A DNA stretch of 64,000 nt from Salininema proteolyticum (GCF_042685645.1 NZ_JBHUNX010000001.1:1426001-1490000); one strand, 5' to 3'. Positions 43,316-52,200 are shown, counted from the stretch's first letter. Made by a program: numbers and translations. Notes: a model not told the origin generated them from the sequence alone.

Positions 43316-44712
43316 AACGCAAGACCTCCACCGCCGACCTGCCGCGCCGCCGCCTCCTCCAGGCCACCGCCGGGGGACTGGCCGCCCTGCCGCTGGCCGC
43401 CTGCGCCACCAGCGGCGGAGACGACGACACCGAAGACGTCACGAACTCCGGCGACGCGGAGAACCCCTTCGGCGTCGACCCCTCGGCCCCGCTGGACGTC
43501 GTCATCTTCGACGGCGGCTTCGGCAACGAGTACGCCAAGAAGCACCAGGAGCTCTACAAGGAGAAATACCCCGATGCCGAGATGGAGTTCCTGGCGACCC
43601 AGCAGATCGCCGAGACCCAGCAGCCGCGCTTCGCCGAGGGCAGCCCGGCCGACGTCATCGACAACTCCGGCGCCCAGCAGATCCCCTTCGACAAGCTCAT
43701 CGCCGACGGCGAGCTCGCCGAGCTCACCCCTCTGCTCGACGCGCCCTCCTTCGACGACCCCGACGTGCCGGTGCGGGACACGCTGCGCGAGGGCATCATC
43801 CGGTCGGGCACCTTCAACGGGAAGGTCTACCAGCTGAACTACATCTTCAGCGCCTGGACGATCTGGCACAACGGCAGGCTCTTCACCGAGAAGGGCTGGC
43901 CCACCCCCGAGTCCTGGGAGGAGATGCTCGACCTCTGCAAGGACATCAAGGCCGAGGGCATCGCGCCGTGGACCTACGCGGGGCAGCACCCGGTGTACCT
44001 CTACGACATGTTCCTCATGCTCGCCGGGCGCCACGGCGGCGTGGACGTCGTCAAGGGCATCGACGACCTGGCACCCGACGCGTGGCGCCAGGACTCCGTC
44101 CAGGCCGCCGCGGAGGCCATGTACGGGCTCTACGAGAAGGGGTACATCCTCGAGGGCACTCCCGGCATCGACCACGTCCAGTCGCAGACGGCGTTCAACG
44201 ACGACGAGGCCGCCTTCCTGCCCTGCGGGTCCTGGCTGCCCAACGAGCAGCGGGGCATCGCCCCCGAGGACTTCGAGTACGTCCCCTTCGGGGTGCCCTA
44301 CCTGGACGGCAGCGCCCAGCCCGGCCTCGTCAGCGCCGGCGGCGAGGAGCCGTTCGTGGTGCCCGAGAGGGCCGCCAACAAGCCCGGCGGATTCGAGTTC
44401 CTGCGGATCATGCTCTCCGCCAAGGGCGCCCAGATCTTCGGCGACACCGTCCAGGCCGCCACCGCGCTGAAAGGCGTCGAGGTCGACAACGAGGCCGCCC
44501 GCCTGGTCGACGCGATGGTCGCCGATCCCGAGAACCTCTTCCAGCCCAAGTTCCGCTTCTGGTACACCGACATGAACGAAGAGGTCCGACCCTCTCTCGG
44601 GGCCCTCATGAGCGGTGAGATCAAGCCCGACAAGTTCATCGACCGGATGCAGAAGGTCGCCGACGAGACCGCCGCCGACGACTCCATCGAGAAGTTCAGC
44701 CACGACGAGTGA
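43312..44712 (+). CDS. ABC importer substrate-binding lipoprotein (NgcE-like)
   Basis: Product of 466 aa. Signal with twin arginines and lipobox (PRRRLLQATAGGLAALPLAACAT). NPFGVDPSAPLDVVIFDGGFGNEYAKKH and TQQIAETQQPRFAEGSPADVIDNSGAQ closely follow the NgcE family, which binds GlcNAc and diacetylchitobiose in Streptomyces. The context here (MurQ, MurK-like kinase, RpiR) argues for MurNAc, GlcNAc or GlcNAc-MurNAc as ligand. Coupled to the RpiR gene by ATGA. No ATPase gene is nearby, so a shared MsiK-type ATPase is expected elsewhere. Confidence 0.9.
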   Translation: MKRKTSTADLPRRRLLQATAGGLAALPLAACATSGGDDDTEDVTNSGDAENPFGVDPSAPLDVVIFDGGFGNEYAKKHQELYKEKYPDAEMEFLATQQIAETQQPRFAEGSPADVIDNSGAQQIPFDKLIADGELAELTPLLDAPSFDDPDVPVRDTLREGIIRSGTFNGKVYQLNYIFSAWTIWHNGRLFTEKGWPTPESWEEMLDLCKDIKAEGIAPWTYAGQHPVYLYDMFLMLAGRHGGVDVVKGIDDLAPDAWRQDSVQAAAEAMYGLYEKGYILEGTPGIDHVQSQTAFNDDEAAFLPCGSWLPNEQRGIAPEDFEYVPFGVPYLDGSAQPGLVSAGGEEPFVVPERAANKPGGFEFLRIMLSAKGAQIFGDTVQAATALKGVEVDNEAARLVDAMVADPENLFQPKFRFWYTDMNEEVRPSLGALMSGEIKPDKFIDRMQKVADETAADDSIEKFSHDE

Positions 44713-44719
44713 CCGGCCC

Positions 44720-44744
44720 TCCCGCGGGCCTCGCGCCCGCGGGA
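44720..44744 (+). other. Intercistronic hairpin after the binding-protein gene
   Basis: TCCCGCGGGC, 5-nt loop, and the perfect complement lie between the binding-protein and first permease genes. Such hairpins often stabilise the binding-protein mRNA or cut read-through so that the binding protein is made in excess. Confidence 0.6.
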
Positions 44745-44766
44745 ACCCCCGACCCAGGGAGAAGCG

Positions 44767-45690
44767 TTGAAGCACCGCACGTATCCGTTCATCCTGTCCT
44801 TTCTGGCCCTGCCCCTCGGCCTCTACGCGTGGCTGGTCGTCCTGCCCTTCGCGCAGGCCTTCCAGATCTCCCTGACCGACTGGAGCGGATCGACCAACTC
44901 GTTCGACTACATCGGACTCGCCAACTTCGCCGAGCTGTTCGACGACGACCGGCTCGTCATGCCCGCGATCCGGCACACCGCCGTCATCCTCGTCGTCCTG
45001 CCCGCGGTGACCATCGCGCTGGGACTGTTCTTCGCCTTCATGCTCAACGTGGGCGGCAAGGTCACGCGCGGCCGGGTCGAGGGCGTTCCCGGCGCCCGCT
45101 TCCACAAGATCGTCTTCTTCTTCCCGCAGGTCCTCTCCGTCGCCATCATCGCCATCATCTGGCGGCAGGTGTACGCCCCGCCCAACTTCGGCGGCCTCCT
45201 GTCCAGGGCCCTGGAGACCGTCGGCCTGCCCGCCCCGGCCAACGGATTCCTCGCCACCAAGGAGTTCGTGCTCATCGCCGTCATCTCCGTCCTGGTGTGG
45301 AGCTCGGTCGGCTTCTACCTCGTGTACTTCTCCTCGGCCATGGCGGCCATCCCGCGCGACATCTACGAGGCGGCCATCCTCGACGGGGCCGGGCGGGTCC
45401 AGACCTTCTTCCGCGTCACCCTGCCCCTGCTGTTCGAGTCGGTCCAGACCGCCTGGATCTACCTGTCCATCGTGGCCCTCGACGCCTTCGTCCTCGTCTA
45501 CGTCATGACGCCCGAGAAGGGCGGACCCGACGGACACAGCGAGGTCGTCGGCGGGGCGATCTGGAAACTCGCCTTCCCGCAGGGGGAACAGGCGCTGGCC
45601 TCGGCGCTCGGCGTGGTCCTCTTCTTCGTCTCCCTCTCCATCGCCGTGATCGCGCTGCGCTTCGGGCGCAAGGACAGCATCGAACTCTAA
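44767..45690 (+). CDS. Sugar ABC permease (NgcF-like)
   Basis: Product of 307 aa with six membrane helices. The first helix region FILSFLALPLGLYAWLVVLPFAQAFQISLTDW and the EAA loop YEAAILDGAGRVQTFFRVTLPLL are typical of MalF-type permeases. TTG at 44767 with AGGGAGAAGCG upstream. Forms the channel with the next permease. Confidence 0.9.
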   Translation: MKHRTYPFILSFLALPLGLYAWLVVLPFAQAFQISLTDWSGSTNSFDYIGLANFAELFDDDRLVMPAIRHTAVILVVLPAVTIALGLFFAFMLNVGGKVTRGRVEGVPGARFHKIVFFFPQVLSVAIIAIIWRQVYAPPNFGGLLSRALETVGLPAPANGFLATKEFVLIAVISVLVWSSVGFYLVYFSSAMAAIPRDIYEAAILDGAGRVQTFFRVTLPLLFESVQTAWIYLSIVALDAFVLVYVMTPEKGGPDGHSEVVGGAIWKLAFPQGEQALASALGVVLFFVSLSIAVIALRFGRKDSIEL

Positions 45691-45700
45691 GGAGCAGCAA

Positions 45701-46603
45701 ATGACCGCGGACACCGAACGCCCCGCCGCCGACCTCGACACCGCGACCGGCCGCCCCGAGCCGGAGCGCCCCGCCAAGGGCCGGGCCTCGGGCCTCTTCT
45801 CCCAAGGGCTCCTGTGGGCCTGGGCCGCCCTCGTCATCATCCCCGTCGTCTGGGTCGTCATCGGCTCCCTCAAGACCAGCCGCGAGATAGCCGCCGACCC
45901 CCTGGGCCTGCCCGACGCCCCCCAGTGGGTCAACTACCTCAACGCCTGGACCAACGGCAACATCGGCCACTACTTCCTCAACACCGTCCAGATCATGGCC
46001 TTCTCCGTCACCGGCACCATGCTCCTGGGCGCCATGGCCGCCTACGTCATCGCCCGATACAGCTTCCCCGGCAGCCGCCTGCTGTACTTCCTGTTCGCCG
46101 GCGGCATGATGTTCCCCGTCTTCCTCGCGCTCTTCCCGCTGTTCAAGACCCTCGACAACGTGGCCCTCCTCAACACCTACACCGGGCTCACGCTCGTCTA
46201 CATCGCCTACTCGCTGCCGTTCACGGTCTTCTTCCTGACCGCCTTCTTCCGCACCCTTCCCACCGGGGTCGCCGAGGCGGCCATGATCGACGGAGCCGGC
46301 CACTACCGGCTCTTCTTCCAGGTCATGCTCCCCATGGCCCGCCCGGGTCTGGTCGCCATAACCATCTTCAATATCATCGGGCAGTGGAACCAGTTCCTGC
46401 TGCCGCTGGTCCTGTTGAACCGCAACCCCGACGACGCCGTCATCTCCCAGGGCCTCGCCAACCTGGCGCTGCGCCAAGGCTACGAGGGCGACCCCGGGGC
46501 GCTGTTCGCCGGGACCGTCCTGGCCTCCGTACCGATCTTCCTCGCCTACATCTTCTTCCAGCGCCAGATACAGGCCGGCCTCACCGCCGGCGCCATCAAA
46601 TGA
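45701..46603 (+). CDS. Sugar ABC permease (NgcG-like)
   Basis: Product of 300 aa with six helices after a polar N terminus. The MalG-type EAA loop is EAAMIDGAGHYRLFFQVMLPMARPGL; the C terminus reads FFQRQIQAGLTAGAIK, as in this family. AAGGAGCAGCAA precedes the ATG. Last transport gene; no ATPase follows. Confidence 0.9.
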   Translation: MTADTERPAADLDTATGRPEPERPAKGRASGLFSQGLLWAWAALVIIPVVWVVIGSLKTSREIAADPLGLPDAPQWVNYLNAWTNGNIGHYFLNTVQIMAFSVTGTMLLGAMAAYVIARYSFPGSRLLYFLFAGGMMFPVFLALFPLFKTLDNVALLNTYTGLTLVYIAYSLPFTVFFLTAFFRTLPTGVAEAAMIDGAGHYRLFFQVMLPMARPGLVAITIFNIIGQWNQFLLPLVLLNRNPDDAVISQGLANLALRQGYEGDPGALFAGTVLASVPIFLAYIFFQRQIQAGLTAGAIK

Positions 46604-46618
46604 CGTGAGGAGCACGCC

Positions 46619-47470
46619 ATGAGAAAAGCCCGGGCCGTCCTCGCCGGAGCCCTCGTCGCCGCACTGGCCGGATGCACCGGATCCGGAGGGGGGAACGAGG
46701 ATCCGGACATGCCCCTCCCGGACGACGCGCGCCCCTTCGGGCCCGACGAGGGCTTCCCCGACCCCACCGTCTCCCTCGCGACCCTCTCCTCCGACGACAC
46801 CGGCGCCGACCCGGCCGACGCGCTCGAGGACGCCGGATACACCGTCACCGCCGCGGAGAGCGGCGAACTCACGCTCCTTGCGATCACACCGTCCGAGACG
46901 GACCCCGACCTCTTCGCCGACCGGCCCGGACTCAACCTCGTCGCGCCCTTCCGCGTAGCCCTGCGGGAGGACGACGGACGCGCCACCGCCGCCTACTTCG
47001 ACCCCGTCGGCCTCGCCGAGGCCGTGGAGCCGGAGGCCGCCGACCACGTCGAGTCGCTGTGGGCACCCGCTCGCGACGCCCTCGCCGAGACCTATCCCGA
47101 CGCCGAGACCGGAGAACCCGTTCCCGCCACCTACACCGCCCACGACTCCGACCTGCCCCTCGCCGACCTCGTCGAGGAGCTGGAGAAGGCCGCCGAGAAA
47201 CGGGAGGTCCCGCTCGACATCCTCTCCCGCGACGGCGAGCACGCCACGCTCACCGTCGGATACCCCGACGAGCACGCCGAAGACCTCGCCGCGAGCCCCG
47301 AGACCCGGCTCGCCGCGCCCGTGACCGTCCACCTCTCCTCCCGCACCAACGGCACCCGGATCGGCTACTTCGACCCCTACACGCTCGTGGGCGCCGTCGA
47401 CCCCGGACTCGAAGAGGCCCGCGCGGCGCTCAGCACCCACTACTCCGAACTGGTCTGGGAGGCGGCCTGA
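46619..47470 (+). CDS. Lipoprotein with two DUF302-like repeats
   Basis: Product of 283 aa. Lipobox AALAGC near residue 19. Two segments resemble DUF302: about 55-140 (LVAPFRVALREDDGRATAAYFDPVGLAEAV) and about 170-265 (LAAPVTVHLSSRTNGTRIGYFDPYTLVGAV), each ending in a hydrophobic strand plus YFDP. GAGGAGCACGCC precedes the ATG, 15 bp after the permease gene, so it is probably in the importer operon. Function unknown; a cell-surface accessory is possible. Confidence 0.65.
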   Translation: MRKARAVLAGALVAALAGCTGSGGGNEDPDMPLPDDARPFGPDEGFPDPTVSLATLSSDDTGADPADALEDAGYTVTAAESGELTLLAITPSETDPDLFADRPGLNLVAPFRVALREDDGRATAAYFDPVGLAEAVEPEAADHVESLWAPARDALAETYPDAETGEPVPATYTAHDSDLPLADLVEELEKAAEKREVPLDILSRDGEHATLTVGYPDEHAEDLAASPETRLAAPVTVHLSSRTNGTRIGYFDPYTLVGAVDPGLEEARAALSTHYSELVWEAA

Positions 47471-47566
47471 CCCTCACATCCCGAGGGCGTATCGGGAGGT
47501 GCCCGGCACAGTGGCGTAACCTGGCAGCGAGCAAGGCGCCACACGGGACGGAAGTGAGGAGACCGC

Positions 47567-48160
47567 ATGCCGGTGAAGAGGGAGCGCGGCCGACAGACCG
47601 TGGAGAAGCTCCTGGACTCCGCGCTGACCGTTTACTCGCAGAAGGGCCCTCGCGACTACACGCTCTCCGCCGTCCTGGAGCACAGCGGCGTCAGCGTCGG
47701 CAGCCTCTACCACCACTTCGGAGGGTTCGACGGCCTCAACGCCGCCCTGTACCTGCGCGGCAGCCGCGACCTGAACGCCGAACTGACCGAGGCCATCCTG
47801 CCGCAGACGACCGCCAAGGGCGGCATCCAGGCGTTCGTCCTCACCATCATCGACTGGTGCGAGCGGAACCGGGACATGGCCCATTTCATGCTCGTCATCC
47901 CGCACATGGCGCTCGCCGACCGGACGGCCGAGACCTGGACGGAGGTCGAGGAGATGTTCGCCGAGCTCGTCGCCTGGCTGGTCCCGCACTTCGAGTCGGG
48001 AGCCCTGCGCCCCATGCCGGTGCGGATGTTCGAAGCCCTCGTCAACGGCCCGGTCAACGAGTTCCTCCGCGCCTGGCTGCTGGGGCTCCCCGAAGTCGGC
48101 ATAGACGACGCCCGGGCGGTCCTGCCCGAGCGCATCTGGGAGTCGGTCAAGGGCGACTGA
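47567..48160 (+). CDS. TetR-family regulator
   Basis: Product of 197 aa. The DNA-binding domain is TVEKLLDSALTVYSQKGPRDYTLSAVLEHSGVSVGSLYHHFGGFDGL, followed by a ligand domain (FMLVIPHMALADRTAETW). GTGAGGAGACCGC precedes the ATG. It lies upstream of, and in line with, an MFS drug exporter; the 18-bp palindrome 20 bp after its stop is a likely binding site. Confidence 0.85.
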   Translation: MPVKRERGRQTVEKLLDSALTVYSQKGPRDYTLSAVLEHSGVSVGSLYHHFGGFDGLNAALYLRGSRDLNAELTEAILPQTTAKGGIQAFVLTIIDWCERNRDMAHFMLVIPHMALADRTAETWTEVEEMFAELVAWLVPHFESGALRPMPVRMFEALVNGPVNEFLRAWLLGLPEVGIDDARAVLPERIWESVKGD

Positions 48161-48179
48161 ACGCCCCTCCAAGCCCTTA

Positions 48180-48197
48180 ACGGACGGGACCGTCCGT
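48180..48197. promoter_or_regulatory. Perfect palindrome, candidate TetR operator
   Basis: ACGGACGG-GA-CCGTCCGT, typical size and symmetry for a TetR site, located between the tetR gene and the MFS exporter gene. Confidence 0.65.
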
Positions 48198-48303
48198 ACA
48201 TTCGCATGCCCGCACCCCGGTCATTCTCCGCCCCTGCGGTCGCCGCTCCTGTGGCGAGGAACCCATGAACCGGCCCTGGATGGGCGCCGGTTTCACGCGC
48301 TAG

Positions 48304-48501
48304 CGTTCCAAAACGAAAACGTTTCGTTTCGTTAAAGAGGCGGCCGGACAGTCCCGCCTCTTGACCGCCATCGCCCACCACATGAGGACCGGCACCGAAG
48401 CCGAACTCGCCCACCTCGGCGAGTTCATCGACACCATCGTCCTACCCGCACTGCGCCACCGCGGCCAGGGCCCTAGAAACCAGAACAGACGGAGCCGACC
48501 G
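48304..48501 (+). pseudogene. Possible C-terminal relic of a second TetR-family gene
   Basis: In frame with the MFS gene, but upstream of its ribosome site, the translation includes AGQSRLLTAIAHHMRTGTE and AELAHLGEFIDTIVLPALR, which has the helix pattern of a TetR ligand-domain C terminus. There is no start codon with a ribosome site and no DNA-binding domain. It looks like the end of a regulator whose front was deleted. Could also be chance coding potential, so the call is tentative. Confidence 0.35.
48311..48329. promoter_or_regulatory. Inverted repeat upstream of the MFS gene
   Basis: AAACGAAA-ACG-TTTCGTTT, perfect 8-bp arms, in an AT-rich patch about 170 bp before the MFS start. It resembles TetR-type operators and sits at the front of the relic frame, so it may be the operator of the lost regulator. 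Confidence 0.5.
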
Positions 48502-50037
48502 ATGACAACACCCACGCAGTCGAAGCTGCCCTCCCACTTCGGATGGATCTACGCCGCGCTCATGGTCTCCATGCTGCTCGGCGCGCTCGACCAGACCATC
48601 GTCTCCACCGCCCTGCCCACCATCGTCGGCGAGCTGGACGGGCTCAGCCAGATGGCCTGGGTGACCACGGCCTACATCCTCGCGGTGACCATAGCCATGC
48701 CCGTGTACGGGAAACTGGGCGACCTCCTCGGCCGCCGCACCCTCTTCCTCTTCTCACTGGTCGTCTTCGTCCTGGGCTCCGCCCTGGCCGGATTCTCGCA
48801 GGACATGAACCAGCTGATCGCCTTCCGCGCCCTCCAAGGACTCGGCGGCGGCGGACTCATGATCACCGCCCAGGCGATCATCGCCGACCTCGTCCCGGTG
48901 CGCCAGCGGGCCAAGTTCATGGGCCCGATGGGCGCCGTCTTCGGCCTCGCCGCCGTCGCCGGACCGCTCCTCGGAGGATGGATCACCGACCACACGACCT
49001 GGCGCTGGGCCTTCTGGATCAACCTGCCCCTCGGCATCGCCGCCCTGCTCATCAGCGCCTACGCCATCCGGCTGCCCAAGCCGAAGGCGAAGGTCGCCTT
49101 CGACTACCTCGGCACCGGACTCATGGCCGTCGCCGTCACCTGCCTCGTCCTCGTGTGCACCTGGGGCGGCACCGAGTACGCCTGGACCAGCCCGACCATC
49201 CTCTGGCTGGGAGCGGCCACCATAGCCGCCGGCGTCCTCTTCGTCATCGTCGAGAGCCGCGCGACCGACCCGCTGATCCCGCTGCGCATGCTCCGCAACC
49301 CCGTGTTCGGCGTCGCCACCCTCATAGGAATGGTCGTCATGGGCGCCGGCATGTTCGCCGTCGTCGCCTACATGCCCACCTACCTGCAGATGGTCTACGG
49401 ATACAGCGCCACCGAGTCGGGACTGCTCCTGCTGCCCATGGTGGCGGGCATGATGCTCACCGCCATCGGGTCCGGCGCCGTGGTCTCCAAGACCGGAACC
49501 TACAAGGGCTTCATCATCGCCGGCACCGCCGTCATCCCGGTGGCCGTCTACCTGATGTCGAACCTGACGGTGGACTCCTCCGTCGTCGTCCTCTGCTCCT
49601 ACCTCGGCCTCCTCGGCGTCGGCATGGGCCTGATCATGCAGAACCTCGTGCTCGCCGTCCAGAACGCCTTCCCGCAGAGCGAAGTCGGCACCGCCACCAG
49701 CGCCAACAACTTCTTCCGCGAAATCGGCGCCACCGTCGGCGTGGCCGTCGTCGGAGCCCTGTTCGCCAACCGCCTCACCGACCGGCTGGCCGAGCTCGGA
49801 GGGGGACTCAACGGCGGAAACACCGAGTCGATAACACCCGACCTGGTCCAGCAACTGCCCGAGCAGCTCAAGGCGCCCGTCATCGACGCCTACTCCGACG
49901 CGCTCCTGCCCGTCTTCGGAGCGCTCGCACCGGTCCTGGTCGTCGCGATCGTCCTCGCCGTCTTCCTGCCCAACCGCACACTGCAGGGCGGCGAGACCGA
50001 CGACCAGGCCCCCGAGCGGGAGACCGTCGCCGCATAG
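48502..50037 (+). CDS. DHA2-family MFS drug exporter
   Basis: Product of 511 aa with 14 helices. LGALDQTIVSTALPTIVGELDGLSQMAWVTTAYIL is the DHA2 (QacA/EmrB) motif D region, and YGKLGDLLGRRTLFLFSL is motif A; MTTPTQSK is the cytoplasmic start. The ATG at 48502 with GGAGCC is chosen because the upstream in-frame part has no homology to the family. Expected to be induced by a toxic ligand sensed by a TetR. Followed by an SDR gene. Confidence 0.9.
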   Translation: MTTPTQSKLPSHFGWIYAALMVSMLLGALDQTIVSTALPTIVGELDGLSQMAWVTTAYILAVTIAMPVYGKLGDLLGRRTLFLFSLVVFVLGSALAGFSQDMNQLIAFRALQGLGGGGLMITAQAIIADLVPVRQRAKFMGPMGAVFGLAAVAGPLLGGWITDHTTWRWAFWINLPLGIAALLISAYAIRLPKPKAKVAFDYLGTGLMAVAVTCLVLVCTWGGTEYAWTSPTILWLGAATIAAGVLFVIVESRATDPLIPLRMLRNPVFGVATLIGMVVMGAGMFAVVAYMPTYLQMVYGYSATESGLLLLPMVAGMMLTAIGSGAVVSKTGTYKGFIIAGTAVIPVAVYLMSNLTVDSSVVVLCSYLGLLGVGMGLIMQNLVLAVQNAFPQSEVGTATSANNFFREIGATVGVAVVGALFANRLTDRLAELGGGLNGGNTESITPDLVQQLPEQLKAPVIDAYSDALLPVFGALAPVLVVAIVLAVFLPNRTLQGGETDDQAPERETVAA

Positions 50038-50043
50038 CCGAAC

Positions 50044-50060
50044 CGTCCGGAGGCCGGACG
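50044..50060. other. Small hairpin between the MFS and SDR genes
   Basis: CGTCCGG, loop AGG, CCGGACG: a 7-bp perfect stem. Too short to be sure of a terminator; may only partly separate the two genes. Confidence 0.4.
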
Positions 50061-50089
50061 TCCCATCCACCTCTAGCATGGAGAACACC

Positions 50090-50821
50090 ATGGACGAACT
50101 CAACGACAAACGGATCCTCATCACCGGATCATCGCGCGGCATCGGCGCGGCCACCGCCAAACTCCTGGCCGCCGAAGGCGCTCACCTCCTGATCAACTAC
50201 CGCGACAAGGCCAAGCGCGCCGACAAGGTGGTGGCCGACATCGAGGCCGCGGGAGGAACCGCCTCGGCAGTCCGCGCCGACATCACCGACGGCGACAGCG
50301 TCGACGCGATGCTGGAGGGGCTGGACCGGCTCGACGTCCTCGTGCTCAACGCCTCGGGCGGGCTGGAGAAGGACGCCGACCCGGAGTACGCGCTGCGGCT
50401 CAACCGCGACGCCCAGGTCGACCTGGCGCGCAAGGCGCTCGCCCTGATGCCCGGTCGCGGGCGGATCGTCTACGTCACCAGCCACCAGGCCCACTTCGCC
50501 GACACCGTGCCCGGCGAACTCGACGCCTACGGGCCCGTCGCGGCGTCCAAACGCGCCGGCGAGACGGCCCTGCGGGAGATGATCCCCGTCTTCACCGACC
50601 ACGGGGTGGACTTCCTGACCGTCTCCGGCGACATGATCGAGGGGACGATCACGGCCACCCTCCTCGAACGCGCCCAGCCCGGAGCGATCTCCAACCGCCG
50701 CGAGGCCGCCGGAGGCCTGCTCACCGTCGACCAGTTCGCGGAGCACGTCGCCTCGGCCGTCACCCTCGACGCCCAGACCGGCCACATCGTGTTCGCCGGG
50801 GGAACGAAGGGCATCGCCTGA
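50090..50821 (+). CDS. SDR-family oxidoreductase
   Basis: Product of 243 aa. The cofactor loop is ITGSSRGIGAATA and LDVLVLNASGG replaces the usual NNAG. Catalytic serine is in VTSHQAHF; the tyrosine and lysine lie in YGPVAASKRAGE, spaced Y-x6-K and not the usual Y-x3-K. The second of two ATGs (50090) has GGAGAACACC upstream. Often such genes accompany exporters and may modify the exported compound. Confidence 0.82.
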   Translation: MDELNDKRILITGSSRGIGAATAKLLAAEGAHLLINYRDKAKRADKVVADIEAAGGTASAVRADITDGDSVDAMLEGLDRLDVLVLNASGGLEKDADPEYALRLNRDAQVDLARKALALMPGRGRIVYVTSHQAHFADTVPGELDAYGPVAASKRAGETALREMIPVFTDHGVDFLTVSGDMIEGTITATLLERAQPGAISNRREAAGGLLTVDQFAEHVASAVTLDAQTGHIVFAGGTKGIA

Positions 50822-50843
50822 GCCTCCGTCACCCGATGGTGCG

Positions 50844-50872
50844 GGGCCGCCGCGCATTCCGCGCGGCGGCCC
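50844..50872 (+). terminator. Terminator after the SDR gene
   Basis: GGGCCGCCGCGC, loop of 5 nt, and perfect 12-bp complement, followed by CTTCCGTTT. A related hairpin with the same tail occurs at 52201-52227. Confidence 0.75.
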
Positions 50873-50966
50873 TTCCGTTTCCGGAACGGAGCGGCGGGCG
50901 GTCGAGGGCCGCTCGATTCGGAGGCATTCCATTGTGCGGCAAGGACTCAGACGGAAAATAAATCAG

Positions 50967-50995
50967 TTAACATCACGTCCTGAATCTCCTACCAT
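50967..50995 (+). promoter_or_regulatory. Leaderless promoter of the flavin monooxygenase gene
   Basis: TTAACA (50967-50972) and TACCAT (50990-50995) are 17 bp apart; the ATG at 51002 lies 6 nt after the -10, where transcription should begin. The best core promoter of the leaderless set. Confidence 0.7.
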
Positions 50996-51001
50996 GTGGT
51001 C

Positions 51002-52120
51002 ATGGAAACCACCGTTCACAATATGGTCATCGTGGGGGCCGGGCAAGCCGGCCTGTCCACGGCGGCCATCGCCAAGGAGGCCGGGATCGAGCCGGTCCTC
51101 ATCGAGGCGGGCGACGCGCCCGTCGGATCCTGGCCGCACTACTACGACAGCCTGCGTCTCTTCTCGCCACGGGAGCTGAGCACCCTACCGGGGCGAACCA
51201 TGGAAGGGGCGCCGACGGGCTATCCCGGCAAAGAAGAGATCATAGAGCACTTCCGAGAGACCGCCGAAGGCCTCGGTGTCGAGATCAGGACCGGCACCCG
51301 CGTGGTCGGAGCGACGGTCGACGACGACCTCGTCTACCACCTCGAGGTCGAAGGGGGCGAGACGGTCAGCACCCGGACGGTCGTCGCCGCCACGGGGTCC
51401 TTCGGCAACCCGCACCGGCCCGACCTGCCGGGACTCGACGGCTTCACCGGCTCGGTCGTCCACTCGGCCGAGTACCGTTCCCCCTCTCCATACGAGGGAC
51501 AGAGGGTCCTCGTGGTGGGCGCCGGGAACACCGGAGTGCAGCTCGCGGTCGAACTGCGCGACAAGGCGGAGGTCAGCCTGGTACGCCGCAAACCGGTGGT
51601 CCTGGTGGACCCCATGGCCACCGGCCGGGACTTCCACTACGAGCTGTTCGACGGTTTCGGAGACCTTCCCTTCGAGTGGCTGGGCGCCATGCCCGGAGCC
51701 GAGGAGACGGGCGAGGTCTCCATGGTCGTCGACATCGGCGGCTACCGCGAACTGTTCGAACGGGGCGAGATCGACGTGCGCGATCCGTTCCTGCGTCTCG
51801 AAGGCGACTCCGTGGTATGGGGTGAGGAGGACAGGGAGCGGGCCGACGCGGTCATCCTGGCCACCGGCTACCGGCCCGCGGTAGGTTACCTGGAGGGTCT
51901 CGGCGTCCTCGATGAGAAGGGAAACCCCCGGCACCGCAACGGCCTGTCATTGAAGAGGCCGGGGATCGCCTTCGTGGGATTCGACTTGAACATCTCGCTC
52001 TACTCCAACTCCGTCCACGGGGCGGTGCGGGACGCCGAGGCGGTCATGCCGGCGCTCTCGGCTTACATCTCCAGGGCCTTCGAGAAGGGCTTCACCGGTT
52101 TCACTTCGCGCCCGTTCTGA
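51002..52120 (+). CDS. FAD-dependent NAD(P)-binding monooxygenase-like protein (CzcO/FMO type)
   Basis: Product of 372 aa. Two Rossmann motifs, IVGAGQAGLSTAAIAKEAG for FAD and VLVVGAGNTGVQLAVEL for NAD(P)H, with PVGSWPHYYDSLRLFSPRELSTLPG (the GxW region) and an ATG-containing VILATGYRPAVGYL. This is the layout of flavoprotein oxidases/monooxygenases such as CzcO. The substrate is unknown. No ribosome site; leaderless promoter upstream. Confidence 0.85.
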   Translation: METTVHNMVIVGAGQAGLSTAAIAKEAGIEPVLIEAGDAPVGSWPHYYDSLRLFSPRELSTLPGRTMEGAPTGYPGKEEIIEHFRETAEGLGVEIRTGTRVVGATVDDDLVYHLEVEGGETVSTRTVVAATGSFGNPHRPDLPGLDGFTGSVVHSAEYRSPSPYEGQRVLVVGAGNTGVQLAVELRDKAEVSLVRRKPVVLVDPMATGRDFHYELFDGFGDLPFEWLGAMPGAEETGEVSMVVDIGGYRELFERGEIDVRDPFLRLEGDSVVWGEEDRERADAVILATGYRPAVGYLEGLGVLDEKGNPRHRNGLSLKRPGIAFVGFDLNISLYSNSVHGAVRDAEAVMPALSAYISRAFEKGFTGFTSRPF

Positions 52121-52200
52121 CGGAACCGCGTGCACACGGCCGCCCTCCCGCGCGGAGTCGGCCACGGGGACTCGGCTTCACAGACATGCTTTGCAGAGGC

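Larger units (their letters stand above)
48161..48501. other. Control region and relic between tetR and the MFS gene
   Basis: Contains the palindrome at 48180-48197, the inverted repeat at 48311-48329 and a reading frame that looks like the C terminus of a lost TetR protein. No complete gene is present. Confidence 0.6.

Noticed and set aside
44720..44744. Operon-ending terminator after the binding-protein gene
   Set aside because: The next permease gene starts 22 bp further with a good ribosome site and clearly belongs to the same importer; the hairpin is better read as intercistronic.
48361..48501. N-terminal extension of the MFS exporter
   Set aside because: The family begins right at the first helix; the extension is soluble and TetR-like. 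The ATG at 48502 has its own ribosome site.
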